NCBI RefSeq assembly: GCF_000756375.1
Contig: NZ_JNFD01000011.1
Location: 1-64,000 of the forward strand
Length of the DNA: 64,000 nt
Source of the DNA: Sphingopyxis sp. LC81
Lineage (GTDB): Bacteria; Pseudomonadota; Alphaproteobacteria; Sphingomonadales; Sphingomonadaceae
Reading direction: 5' to 3'
The notes below the pieces were generated by a model. That model did not search any database, was not told the DNA's origin, and saw only the letters and a program-made list of their open reading frames with translations. The position numbers were made by a program, and so were the translations under genes. This document shows positions 18,495 to 27,112 of the stretch, in pieces (the stretch's first letter is position 1; each line of letters begins with the position of its first letter).

Positions 18495-20336
18495 TCAATA
18501 AGCGAGCGCACACCCATCGGCGCGCATCTCGCTCGCCGCCGCATAGACGCGCGTCTTGCCATCCATGCGATGCTCGACGCACTGGTAGCGTCCGAAACCA
18601 CCGTCGGACTCGCCGAGCGTCCAGCCGATATCGGCCAGCTGCCGCTGCGTCGCCGCGGGGACGCCGCTTTCGAGCCGCAGTACGCCATTGATGCCATCGC
18701 CCGGCGAATCCTCGCCCATCGTCTCGGACGATCCCTCATGGTGCCAGCGCGGCGAATCGCCCGCGGCCTGGATCTCCAGCCCGTAATCGACGCGGTTGAT
18801 GATGATCTGCGCCTGCCCCTGCGGCTGCATGTCGCCGCCCATTACGCCAAAGCTCATCCACGGCACATCGCCGCGCGCCGCGAAACCCGGGATGATCGTC
18901 TGGAACGGCCGCTTGCCCGGCGCATAGATATTCGGATGACCGTCCTGAAGGCTGAACAACTGCCCGCGATCCTGAAACATGAAGCCCAGCCCGTCGGCGA
19001 CCAGCCCCGACCCCATGCCGCGGAAGTTCGACTGGATCATCGACACCATCATGCCATCCTTGTCGGCGCAGCTGAAATAGGTCGTGTCGCCGCGGCTCGG
19101 CGCCTTCCCCGGATAGACCGGCGACAGCAGCCGGTCGGGGCGGATCAGCTTGGCACGCTCGGCGGCATAGTCCTTCGACACCAGCCATTCGACCGGCACC
19201 TTGGCGAAATGCGGATCGGCATAGTAACGCGCGCGATCCTCATAGGCGAGGCGCTTGGCCTCCGCCTGCAGATGGATCGACCGCGCCGACTGAAAGCCCG
19301 CGCCCTTCAGGTCGAAATGCTCGAGGATGTTGAGCATCTGCAAGGTCGCGATGCCCTGCGTGTTCGCGCCGAGCGCATAGACGTCGGTGCCGCGATAGCC
19401 GGTCTTGTGCGGCTCGATCCATTCGGACTTGTGCGCGGCGAGATCCTCGTAGCGCAGCCAGCCGCCGATCCGCTTGAAATAGCCGTCGATCGTTCGCGCG
19501 ATCTCGCCGGTGTAAAAGGCATCGCGGCCCCCTTCGGCGATCAGGCGGAAGGTGCGCGCCAGGTCGGGGTTGCGGAATATCTGCCCCGCGTTCGGCCCCT
19601 TGCCGTCATTGATCCCATAAGTGCGCATCGCATTGTCGATTTCCTCGATCCCGCGGCCGGGCTGGCGGAAATTGGCGATCGCGCGGCGGATATAATAAGC
19701 GATCATGTCGGGCACCGGCGCGCCCGCCTCGGCATGCGCGATGACGGGTTCGAACAGCTCTTTCCACGGCAGCTTCCCGTAGCGCTGGTGCATCGTCCAC
19801 CAACCGTCGACCGCGCCCGGCACCGACACGCTGATCGCGCCATAGGCGGGCAAGGTCCCGCCCTTCGCGCGGCTGCGCACCGTCGCGAGGTCGAGCCCGC
19901 GCGGGCTTTTCCCCGAGCCGGCAAGCCCCGCGAGCTTCTTTGTCTTGGGGTCCCAGATCATCGCATAGACGTCGCCGCCGATGCCGTTCGCGGTCGGTTC
20001 GAGGAGGCCGAGGCACGCGTTGATCGCGATCGCCGCATCGACCGCCGACCCGCCGCGCTTCAATATGTCGATCCCCGCCTGTGTGGCGAGCGGATGCGCG
20101 GTGCCCGCCGCGCCATGGAGGCCATAGGCCGCGGTGCGCGAGGCGAAGCTTGCACCGACCGGCCGGTCGCCGCCCTGAACGTCGGGCCGGACAAACCGGT
20201 CCTCGCCCGCTTCCCACACCGGCGGCGCCGAACCGCTCGCCTTGGGGGCGGGCTTGGGCTGGCCGCCCTGCGCGAAGCCGGTGGTCGGCAGCAATGCTGC
20301 AGCCGGAACGGCAGCGAGAAGCGTACGACGATGCAT
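18495..20336 (-). CDS. secreted gamma-glutamyltransferase family protein (paralogue 1)
   Basis: This 613-residue protein has an HRRTLLAAV-type (Tat-like) signal peptide and the Ntn-hydrolase layout of gamma-glutamyltranspeptidases. The autocleavage and nucleophile site is GDTTYFSCADKDG, with Thr after Asp-Thr expected to become the N-terminus of the small subunit. The large-subunit start HPLATQAGIDILKRGGSAVDAA is canonical. These enzymes cleave gamma-glutamyl amides or related amide bonds in the periplasm. Its promoter region holds the ATCGTATATC operator and it is transcribed alone. Confidence 0.9.
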   Translation of the reverse strand: MHRRTLLAAVPAAALLPTTGFAQGGQPKPAPKASGSAPPVWEAGEDRFVRPDVQGGDRPVGASFASRTAAYGLHGAAGTAHPLATQAGIDILKRGGSAVDAAIAINACLGLLEPTANGIGGDVYAMIWDPKTKKLAGLAGSGKSPRGLDLATVRSRAKGGTLPAYGAISVSVPGAVDGWWTMHQRYGKLPWKELFEPVIAHAEAGAPVPDMIAYYIRRAIANFRQPGRGIEEIDNAMRTYGINDGKGPNAGQIFRNPDLARTFRLIAEGGRDAFYTGEIARTIDGYFKRIGGWLRYEDLAAHKSEWIEPHKTGYRGTDVYALGANTQGIATLQMLNILEHFDLKGAGFQSARSIHLQAEAKRLAYEDRARYYADPHFAKVPVEWLVSKDYAAERAKLIRPDRLLSPVYPGKAPSRGDTTYFSCADKDGMMVSMIQSNFRGMGSGLVADGLGFMFQDRGQLFSLQDGHPNIYAPGKRPFQTIIPGFAARGDVPWMSFGVMGGDMQPQGQAQIIINRVDYGLEIQAAGDSPRWHHEGSSETMGEDSPGDGINGVLRLESGVPAATQRQLADIGWTLGESDGGFGRYQCVEHRMDGKTRVYAAASEMRADGCALAY

Positions 20337-20400
20337 GGGTTCAAATCCTCGTGAAAAAAATCATTCTGCGAGATGCGGGCACAATAGCAAGACCGGATTT

Positions 20401-20410
20401 GATATACGAT
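20401..20410 (-). promoter_or_regulatory. GTATAC-type operator upstream of gamma-glutamyltransferase 1
   Basis: On the minus strand the site reads ATCGTATATC, one change from the ATCGTATACG found at 37949-37960 and 24609. It lies 65 bases before the start codon and about 15 bases upstream of TATTGT (20387-20382), a possible -10, so it would overlap the -35 region. Confidence 0.5.
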
Positions 20411-20449
20411 CGCGGGCGGGCAGCGCGGAAAGCGAAAGCGAAAGCGAAA

Positions 20450-20479
20450 GGGCTATGGCGCATCGCTGCGCCATAGCCC
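20450..20479 (-). terminator. intrinsic terminator after the amino-acid permease
   Basis: GGGCTATGGCGCA and TGCGCCATAGCCC form a perfect 13-base-pair stem with a 4-base loop. On the minus strand the tail is a series of CTTTCG units (CTTTCGCTTTCGCTTTCG), which gives broken runs of T. It separates the permease operon from the next gene. Confidence 0.8.
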
Positions 20480-20519
20480 TTCGTTCGTTCGGCGGGACGG
20501 CGATAACCGCCCCGGGACG

Positions 20520-21953
20520 TCAGATCCCTACGACCGCCTGATCGCGCCGTGCAAGGCTACGCGCGCGGCCATACGCAAAGTAGACGAGGACGCCGAGGAT
20601 GTTCCATCCGAGGAAGCGGACCAGCGTCATGCTGGGCAGGCTGAACAGCAGATAGAGGCAGCCGAGCACCGCGAGCGTGCCGACCAGATAGGGCGCCGGG
20701 CAGCGGAACACGCGCGGCAGGTCGGGCGCCCTTTTGCGCAGGACCATCAGGCAGACGCCGACCGCGATGAAGGCGATCAGCGTTCCGGCGTTGGCCAGTT
20801 CGGCGATCTCGTCGAGGCGGAAGAAGCCCGCGACGCCGGCGACGAAAACACCCGTCACGCCGGTGACGAACACCGGCGTTCCCGTGCGTTCGGACACGCG
20901 GCTCAGCGAACGCGGCAGCAGGCCGTCGCGGCTCATCACAAAGAAGACGCGGCTCTGGCCGTACATCATCACGAGGATGACCGACGGTAAGGCGATGAGC
21001 GCCGCGAGCGCGACGAGGTGCGAGGCGACCGGGTGGCCGAGCGTGCGGAGCACGAGCGCGAGCGGCTCGGGCGAATTGCCGAGCGTCGTATAGTGCATCG
21101 CGCCGACCGCGCTGATCGCGACGAGCATATAGATGAGCGTGCAGATCGCCATCGACCCGATGATGCCGATCGTCAGGTCGCGCTTGGGATTCTTGGTCTC
21201 TTCGGCCGAGGTCGCGACCGCGTCGAAGCCATAGAAGGCGAAGAAGACGATCGCGGCGGCCGCCATCACCCCCTTGGTCGCGCCGCTCGCGTCGACATGG
21301 CTGGCAAAGCCGTAGGGCATGAAGGGCTGGAGATTGTTCGCGTCGAACGCGGGCGCCGCAAAGGCGACGAAGATCGACAGCGCGACGAGCTTGATCACCA
21401 CGAGGATGATGTTGAGCGTCGCGCTCTCGCGCGTCCCGGCCATCAGCATGCCCGCCACCCCGAGCGCGACGAGCACGGCGGGCAGGTTGACGATGCCGCC
21501 GGCGTGCGGGCCGGATAGCAGGGCGGGGGGCAGATGGATGCCCGCCGACTGGATCCAGCCGACCAGATAACCCGACCAGCCGACCGCGACGGTCGAACAG
21601 GCAAGCGAATATTCGAGGATCAGGCTCCACCCGACGATCCAGGCGAGCGTCTCGCCGAGCACCGAATAGGTATAGGTATAGGCGCTGCCCGACGTGGGGA
21701 TCATCGTCGCGAGTTCGGCATAGGCGAGCGCGGCGCAGGCGCAGACCGCACCGGCAATGGCAAAGGCGAGGATGACCGCGGGACCCGCGCGCTCGGCGCC
21801 GACGCCGGTCAGCGTGTAGATACCCGTTCCGACGATCGCGCCGACCCCCAGCGCCACAAGATGCGGCCAGCTGAGCGTGGCGCGCAGACTATGCCCCGCC
21901 TCCTGCCGCGCGACCGCGATGGGCTTTATCGGCCCGAAAAAACCTGCTGCCAC
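20520..21953 (-). CDS. APC-family amino acid permease
   Basis: A 477-residue inner-membrane transporter with about 12 helices. The first helix GVGAIVGTGIYTLTGVGAERAGP has the conserved G-x-G-x-x-G-T-G-I-Y substrate-binding break, and PTSGSAYTYTYSVLGE follows. It resembles cationic/neutral amino acid permeases of the YhdG/CAT type. It is the last gene of a tight minus-strand operon with the GntR regulator, the hydroxyproline epimerase and the DapA-family deaminase, so hydroxyproline or a related amino acid is the likely substrate. Confidence 0.9.
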   Translation of the reverse strand: MAAGFFGPIKPIAVARQEAGHSLRATLSWPHLVALGVGAIVGTGIYTLTGVGAERAGPAVILAFAIAGAVCACAALAYAELATMIPTSGSAYTYTYSVLGETLAWIVGWSLILEYSLACSTVAVGWSGYLVGWIQSAGIHLPPALLSGPHAGGIVNLPAVLVALGVAGMLMAGTRESATLNIILVVIKLVALSIFVAFAAPAFDANNLQPFMPYGFASHVDASGATKGVMAAAAIVFFAFYGFDAVATSAEETKNPKRDLTIGIIGSMAICTLIYMLVAISAVGAMHYTTLGNSPEPLALVLRTLGHPVASHLVALAALIALPSVILVMMYGQSRVFFVMSRDGLLPRSLSRVSERTGTPVFVTGVTGVFVAGVAGFFRLDEIAELANAGTLIAFIAVGVCLMVLRKRAPDLPRVFRCPAPYLVGTLAVLGCLYLLFSLPSMTLVRFLGWNILGVLVYFAYGRARSLARRDQAVVGI

Positions 21954-21998
21954 CTATTGCTCCTCCCTTGTCTGGAGCCGACGGCAGCCGGCCCCCTG

Positions 21999-22646
21999 TT
22001 AATCGTCGACGAGCTGCTGCCTGAGATCGTCCAGCGTCTTGCGGATATGCGCATCGACCAGCACCGAAATCTTGTCCGCGTCGCGCGCAAGCCACGCCTC
22101 GAGCAGCTCGTGATGTTCCTCGTTCGCGCGCTCGTCGCGCCCCAGCGGTTCGAGGTGGACACGCACATAGCGTTCGGAGAGCACCTGCAGGCGCTCGAGA
22201 ATGGTGATCGTGACCGGCTGGCCGCACGGGCGGAACAGCGCGCGGTGGAAAGCGCGGTTGAAGGCGCCGACCCCGTCGCCATGCTCATCGGTGACATGGT
22301 CGAGCGTATCGAGCGTTTCGATCGCATGGGCGTGGTCGGCCTCGGTCGCGAGCAGCGCGGCGCGCGCGGTGGCGTCGGGTTCCAGCTTGATACGCAGCTC
22401 ATAGACTTCCTGCGCCTCCGAAGCGCTGAGCGACCGCACGAAGAAGCCGCGGTTCGCCTGGGATCGGACCAGCCCTTCCTCTTCGAGGCGGGCGAGCGCT
22501 TCGCGTAGCGGAATCTTGCTGACGCCGAGTTCGGCGGCCAGCGCGTCCTGGCGGATTGCATGTTCGCTGGAAACGCCGCCCGAAAGGATGCGGTCGCGGA
22601 CGAGGTCCACCAGCTGGTCGGACAGGTTTCGGATGATGAGGCTCAT
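21999..22646 (-). CDS. GntR-family regulator, FadR/FCD subfamily
   Basis: The ATG at 22646 follows GAGGT; the long upstream extension is noise. The 215-residue protein has a winged helix (residues about 8-70; IRQDALAAELGVSKIPLREA then LARLEEEGLV) and a C-terminal all-helical FCD domain with metal/ligand residues around FNRAFHRALF and EEHHELLEAW. FCD regulators bind short palindromes such as TNGTNNNACNA. The repeated ATCGTATACGAT sites in this region fit that pattern, and I infer this protein is their repressor, with hydroxyproline or a catabolite as effector. Confidence 0.9.
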   Translation of the reverse strand: MSLIIRNLSDQLVDLVRDRILSGGVSSEHAIRQDALAAELGVSKIPLREALARLEEEGLVRSQANRGFFVRSLSASEAQEVYELRIKLEPDATARAALLATEADHAHAIETLDTLDHVTDEHGDGVGAFNRAFHRALFRPCGQPVTITILERLQVLSERYVRVHLEPLGRDERANEEHHELLEAWLARDADKISVLVDAHIRKTLDDLRQQLVDD

Positions 22647-22653
22647 AAAGACC

Positions 22654-23652
22654 TCATAGCACCGAAAATCCATTCCAGAAGCTGTCTGCTTGATCGACCC
22701 AGATCGTGTTGAAGCCGGTCGCGATCGCCGATCCCTCGATCGAGGGAATAATGCCGGGCGTATCGCCGAGCATCGCGCTGTCCTCGACCCGTCCAATGAA
22801 GCGGCTGCAGATATAGCTTTCGTGGACGAAACGGTCGCCAACCTGCAGCCGTCCCTTGGCGACGAGATGCGCCATCCGCGCCGACGTGCCGGTGCCGCAC
22901 GGGCTGCGGTCGATCGCGCGCTCGCCATAAAAGACCGCGTTGCGGCCGTCGGCGCCTTCGCCCTTGGGCCGGTCGGTCCACATGACATGGCTGACGCCGC
23001 GGATGCGGTCGTCGACCGGATGCACCGGTTCGTACGCCGCCTGCATCAGCGAGCGAATGGTGCGGCTGAGATCGACGATCCGCGACGCACCGAGCGCGTC
23101 GAGACCGATATAAGGACCCTGCGGCTCGATGATCGCATAATAATTGCCGCCATAGGCGACATCGACCTTGAGCCGGCCGAAGCCGGGGACGTCGATTTCG
23201 ATCCCCTCGGCCGCGAGATAGGAGGGCACGTTGCGGATCCGCACCCACGCAACCCGATCGCCCTCGGTGCCATATTCGATGTCGATCGTCCCCGCGGGAA
23301 CCTCGACGCGCAACTTGCCGGGCACCCGCGGGGTAATCAGCCCATTCTCGAGCCCGAAGGTGATGAGCCCGATCGTCCCGTGGCCGCACATAGGAAGGCA
23401 GCCGCTGGTTTCGATGAACAGGATGCCGATGTCGCTGTCCGGCTGAGTGGGCGGATAAAGAAATCCGCCCGACATCATGTCGTGCCCGCGCGGTTCGAAA
23501 CAAAGGCTCGTTCGGATCCAGTCGAACCGGTCGAGAAAGTCCTGGCGCCGCTCGCCCATCGACCCACCGCGGACGAGCGGCGCACCACCGGCGACCAGCC
23601 GGACCGGATTGCCGGCAGTGTGGCCGTCGATGCAGAAGAAGGTGTGGCGCAT
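22654..23652 (-). CDS. 4-hydroxyproline 2-epimerase (proline racemase superfamily)
   Basis: The ATG at 23652 follows AGGGAGAG. The 332-residue enzyme has both catalytic cysteines of the racemase/epimerase branch: Cys89 in LPMCGHGTIG and Cys252 in SPCGTGTSARM. The related trans-3-hydroxyproline dehydratases lack the second-type arrangement. It would convert trans-4-hydroxy-L-proline to cis-4-hydroxy-D-proline in the cytosol, the first catabolic step. It lies 17 bases after the DapA-family gene and 7 bases before the GntR gene in one operon. Confidence 0.9.
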   Translation of the reverse strand: MRHTFFCIDGHTAGNPVRLVAGGAPLVRGGSMGERRQDFLDRFDWIRTSLCFEPRGHDMMSGGFLYPPTQPDSDIGILFIETSGCLPMCGHGTIGLITFGLENGLITPRVPGKLRVEVPAGTIDIEYGTEGDRVAWVRIRNVPSYLAAEGIEIDVPGFGRLKVDVAYGGNYYAIIEPQGPYIGLDALGASRIVDLSRTIRSLMQAAYEPVHPVDDRIRGVSHVMWTDRPKGEGADGRNAVFYGERAIDRSPCGTGTSARMAHLVAKGRLQVGDRFVHESYICSRFIGRVEDSAMLGDTPGIIPSIEGSAIATGFNTIWVDQADSFWNGFSVL

Positions 23653-23669
23653 GGACTCTCCCTGGCCCG

Positions 23670-24584
23670 TCAGGCTGCGATCTTGCTCGGCTGCGTCGCC
23701 GCGCATTTTTCGACCATCGCGATCACATCCTTGCGGCGCTGCCCGGCGAGCGGCATGCGCGGCATGCGGACGCGTTCGGAGCCGCGCCCCATGATCTCTT
23801 CGGCGAGCTTGATCGACTGGACCAGATCGCGGTCGGCGTCGAGATGGAGAAGCGGCATGAACCAGCGATAGATCGCCAGCGCCTCGTCATGTCTGCCCTC
23901 GTTGAAGGCCGCGACAAGGCGGACCGATTCGGTCGGGAAGGCGCTCGTCAGCCCCGAGACCCAGCCGCTGGCGCCAAGGAACAGGCCCTCGAGCGCGACG
24001 TCGTCGAGCCCGGCCATCACCGTATAGCGATCGCCGAAACGGTTGAAGACGTCGGTGAAGCGGCGGGGATCGGGCGCGCTTTCCTTGATCGCGACGATGT
24101 TGGACACGTCGCGCAGCGCCTCGAGCGTCGCGAAATCGACGTCGACGCGGTACGCGGGCGGATTGTTATAGAGCATGACCGGCAGCGAGGTCGCCTCGGC
24201 AACGGCACGGAAATGCGCCTGCAGCTCTTCGGGGGTCGGCACATAGACCATCGCGGGCAAGAGCATGATCGCATCGGCGCCGAGCTTTTCGGCATCCTTC
24301 GCATATTGGATCGCGCGCGCGGTGGTGAGTTCGGACACGCCCGCGACGACGGGCACGCGCCCGGCAACCGCCTCGACCGCGCCTTTCAGGATATTCCGCT
24401 TTTCGTCGGGCTCGAGCGAATTATTCTCGCCGCACGTGCCGAGAATGATGAGTCCGGTCACCCCGTCATCGACAAGCGCGCTCTGCACACGCTGGGTTGC
24501 ATCATAATCGACCGACAGATCTTCGGCGAATTGAGTGGTAGCTGCGGGATATACGCCCTCCCACAGTGTCCTTATCACGCTCAT
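23670..24584 (-). CDS. DapA-family lyase, probable 1-pyrroline-4-hydroxy-2-carboxylate deaminase
   Basis: This 304-residue enzyme has a class I aldolase/DHDPS barrel: GTCGENNSLEPDEK for substrate binding, the Tyr of VMLYNNPPAY, and the Schiff-base lysine in IVAIKESAPD. In operons with hydroxyproline epimerase and a D-amino-acid dehydrogenase, this family is the deaminase that turns 1-pyrroline-4-hydroxy-2-carboxylate into 2-oxoglutarate semialdehyde; the assignment rests on that context. GGAGGT five bases before the ATG marks the start. It heads the operon and is divergent from the FAD dehydrogenase gene. Confidence 0.85.
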   Translation of the reverse strand: MSVIRTLWEGVYPAATTQFAEDLSVDYDATQRVQSALVDDGVTGLIILGTCGENNSLEPDEKRNILKGAVEAVAGRVPVVAGVSELTTARAIQYAKDAEKLGADAIMLLPAMVYVPTPEELQAHFRAVAEATSLPVMLYNNPPAYRVDVDFATLEALRDVSNIVAIKESAPDPRRFTDVFNRFGDRYTVMAGLDDVALEGLFLGASGWVSGLTSAFPTESVRLVAAFNEGRHDEALAIYRWFMPLLHLDADRDLVQSIKLAEEIMGRGSERVRMPRMPLAGQRRKDVIAMVEKCAATQPSKIAA

Positions 24585-24596
24585 TCATTACCTCCG

Positions 24597-24632
24597 TTGA
24601 AGCTTCAGATCGTATACGGTATATGATACAAG
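24597..24632 (+). promoter_or_regulatory. promoter with embedded GTATAC operator, possibly leaderless
   Basis: TTGAAG (24597-24602), a 17-base spacer and TATATG (24620-24625) form a plausible sigma70 promoter for the FAD dehydrogenase gene. The operator ATCGTATACGGTATATGAT (24609-24627) covers spacer and -10. Transcription would begin at or next to the A of the ATG at 24633, so the mRNA may be leaderless; no ribosome site exists. The same site lies upstream of the divergent DapA-family gene. Confidence 0.55.
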
Positions 24633-25907
24633 ATGCCAAATGATTTTCCATCCCGCTCGTCCGATCCGCAGAATGCCGTCGTAATTGGCGGTGGCGTCGT
24701 CGGACTCGCCACCGCTCTCGCGCTACAAAAACGCGACATTTCAGTCACATTGATCGATTCGCCCTCGGCATCCCCTGCCGCATCATGGGGGAATGCGGGC
24801 CATATCGCCATCGAACAGGTCGAGCCGCTCGCGTCGCGCGCGACGATCCGCTCGATGCCGCGCCGCCTGTTCTGGCGCGGCGGCGCGCTGTCCTTGCCAT
24901 GGCGCGATATCGGCGCGTGGCTGCCCTTCTCGCTGCGGCTCGTCGCCGCGACGCGCCCCGCGCGCTTCGCGGCCGGCCGCGCGGCGCTCGGTCAGGCGCT
25001 GGGTGATGCGATGGGTTCGTGGCGCCGGCTGCTGGCCCGAATCGGCGCGGGCGACCTCCTCGTCGAGGATGGCCATTATATCCTGTGGGAAAGCGCGGCG
25101 AGCGCCGAAGCTGGCCGCGCACACTGGGCGGCGACCGATATCGGCCAAGCGACTATGCGCGATGCATCGTCCGCCGAGATGACGCGATTGGCCGCGCTCA
25201 CCTCGGCGCCGGTCGCGGCCGCGGTCCATATTGCGGGATCGGGCCAGATCGCCGATCTCGATGCGCTGGGTGAGGCGCTGCGCGCCGCATTTGACGCTGC
25301 CGGCGGTTCGCGAATCGCGGCGAGGATCGACCGGCTGGTGATCGAGGACGGCCGCGCCGTCGCCATCGCCGTCGACGGTACACGCCACGCCGCGGACACG
25401 ATGGTGATCGCGGGCGGCGCCGCGTCGGGGGCGCTGATGGCGTCGATCGGCCAGCGCGTACCGATCATCGCCGAGCGCGGCTATCATATCCAGTCGGCCG
25501 ACACCGGCTGGCCGCATGATATGCCGCCGGTGGTGTTCGAGGACCGGTCGATGATCGTCACCCGCTTCCGCTCGGGGCTGCGCGCCGCGAGCTTCGTCGA
25601 ATTCGGCCGCGGCGCCAGCCCCGCCGATCCGCGTAAATGGGCGCGGCTGCGAAAACATGTCGCGGCGCTCGGCCTGTCCTTCGGATTGCCCGGCGCCGAA
25701 TGGATGGGCGCGCGGCCGACCTTGCCCGACTATCTGCCCGCGATCGGGCGGAGCGACCGCGCGGCGAACCTCTTCTATGCGTTCGGGCACCAGCATCTGG
25801 GCCTGACCCTCGCCGCGACGACGGGCGATGCCATCGCCGCGCTCGTTGCTGGCGACGCGCCGCCCTTCGACCTCTCCCCCTTCGACCTCAAGCGTTTTGG
25901 AGCCTGA
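24633..25907 (+). CDS. FAD-dependent D-amino acid dehydrogenase, probable D-hydroxyproline dehydrogenase
   Basis: This 424-residue flavoprotein of the DadA/DAO fold has the dinucleotide motif VIGGGVVGLATALALQ near residue 17, an acidic residue ending strand 2 (TLIDS), and a C-terminal FYAFGHQHLGLTLAATTG that closes the FAD site. With the neighbouring epimerase and deaminase it is expected to oxidise cis-4-hydroxy-D-proline to 1-pyrroline-4-hydroxy-2-carboxylate, passing electrons to the respiratory chain. The start codon lies six bases after the operator. The next gene starts one base after its stop (TGACATG). Confidence 0.85.
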   Translation: MPNDFPSRSSDPQNAVVIGGGVVGLATALALQKRDISVTLIDSPSASPAASWGNAGHIAIEQVEPLASRATIRSMPRRLFWRGGALSLPWRDIGAWLPFSLRLVAATRPARFAAGRAALGQALGDAMGSWRRLLARIGAGDLLVEDGHYILWESAASAEAGRAHWAATDIGQATMRDASSAEMTRLAALTSAPVAAAVHIAGSGQIADLDALGEALRAAFDAAGGSRIAARIDRLVIEDGRAVAIAVDGTRHAADTMVIAGGAASGALMASIGQRVPIIAERGYHIQSADTGWPHDMPPVVFEDRSMIVTRFRSGLRAASFVEFGRGASPADPRKWARLRKHVAALGLSFGLPGAEWMGARPTLPDYLPAIGRSDRAANLFYAFGHQHLGLTLAATTGDAIAALVAGDAPPFDLSPFDLKRFGA

Positions 25908-25908
25908 C

Positions 25909-27111
25909 ATGACCAACGGAATCGGCGGATCGACCGCCGCACAGGAACTCGCCGCCATCGCCCCCTGGGCCGATCGCGCCGCGCCAATCGCCGCGGCGGA
26001 GCGCGAGGAGCGCATCGAAAAGGCGCGGCGGCTGATGCACGCGAACGGCGCCGATGCGCTGCTGGTCGGGGCGGGCGCGAGCCTGCGCTATTACGCGGGC
26101 ATCCCGTGGGGCGCGAGCGAGCGGCTCGTCGCGATGCTGCTGCCGCGTACGGGAAAACCCATCGTCATCGCGCCCGCGTTCGAGCTCGGCACGCTCGAGG
26201 CCGACCTCAAGATCGAGGTCGAGTTGCGATTGTGGGAGGAGGATGAGAGCCCGTCCGAACTGGTGGTCGGTGCCTTGCGCGAGGTTGGTGCGACCAGGCT
26301 CGCAATCGATCCGGGCATGGCGTTCCTGTTCGTCGATCGCATCCGCCGCGCCGGTCCGGCGCTCGACATCGTCGACGGCGGGCCGATTGTCGACGGCTGC
26401 CGGATGGTCAAATCCGCCACCGAACTCGCGCTGCTCCAGCAGGCGAAGTCGATGACGCTCGAAGTGCATCGCCGCGCCGCACGCATCCTCGCCCCCGGCA
26501 TCCGCGCGAGCGAGGTCACGCGCTTTCTGGAGGAGGCGCACCGCAAAATCGGAGCGCCGGGCGGCAACAGCTTCTGCATCGTCCAGTTCGGCCGTTCGAC
26601 CGCCTTTCCGCACGGGCTTCCCGGCGACGCGCAATTGCACGAAGGCGACGTCGTGCTGATCGATGTCGGCTGCGTTATCGAGGGCTATAACTCGGACATC
26701 ACCCGCACCTATGTTTTCGGCGACGCCGATGCGGAGCAGCGGCATATCTGGGCGCTCGAAAAGGAAGCGCAGGCCGCGGCCTTCGACGCCGCGCTGCCCG
26801 GCGCGCCGTGCGAGGCGGTCGATGCCGCGGCACGCGCCGTGCTGGAGAGGGCGGGGCTCGGCCCCGACTATCGCTTGCCCGGCCTGCCGCACCGCACCGG
26901 CCACGGCATCGGGCTGTCGATCCACGAGCCCGCCTATCTGGTGCGCGGCGACACGACCCCGCTCGCACCCGGCATGTGTTTTTCGAACGAGCCGATGATC
27001 GTTATCCCCGACCGCTTTGGCATCCGGCTCGAGGATCATTTCTATATGACCGAAAGCGGCGCCAAATGGTTCACCGAACCCTCGCCCGCGATCGACCGGC
27101 CGTTCGGCTGA
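25909..27111 (+). CDS. M24 family peptidase, probable Xaa-Pro dipeptidase
   Basis: The ATG at 25909 follows GGAG and starts one base after the upstream stop. The 400-residue protein has a creatinase N-domain (about 1-150) and a pita-bread domain with all five metal ligands visible: Asp in VLIDVG, Asp in NSDITRT, His in GHGIGLSIHEP, Glu in SNEPM and Glu in RLEDHF. Prolidases of this family release proline or hydroxyproline from dipeptides in the cytosol, which would feed the hydroxyproline pathway encoded around it. Confidence 0.88.
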   Translation: MTNGIGGSTAAQELAAIAPWADRAAPIAAAEREERIEKARRLMHANGADALLVGAGASLRYYAGIPWGASERLVAMLLPRTGKPIVIAPAFELGTLEADLKIEVELRLWEEDESPSELVVGALREVGATRLAIDPGMAFLFVDRIRRAGPALDIVDGGPIVDGCRMVKSATELALLQQAKSMTLEVHRRAARILAPGIRASEVTRFLEEAHRKIGAPGGNSFCIVQFGRSTAFPHGLPGDAQLHEGDVVLIDVGCVIEGYNSDITRTYVFGDADAEQRHIWALEKEAQAAAFDAALPGAPCEAVDAAARAVLERAGLGPDYRLPGLPHRTGHGIGLSIHEPAYLVRGDTTPLAPGMCFSNEPMIVIPDRFGIRLEDHFYMTESGAKWFTEPSPAIDRPFG

Positions 27112-27112
27112 G

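Noticed and set aside
20425-20449. GCGAAA repeats as a possible operator array
   Set aside because: They lie next to a terminator hairpin and read as its CTTTCG tail on the minus strand; a regulatory role is not needed to explain them.
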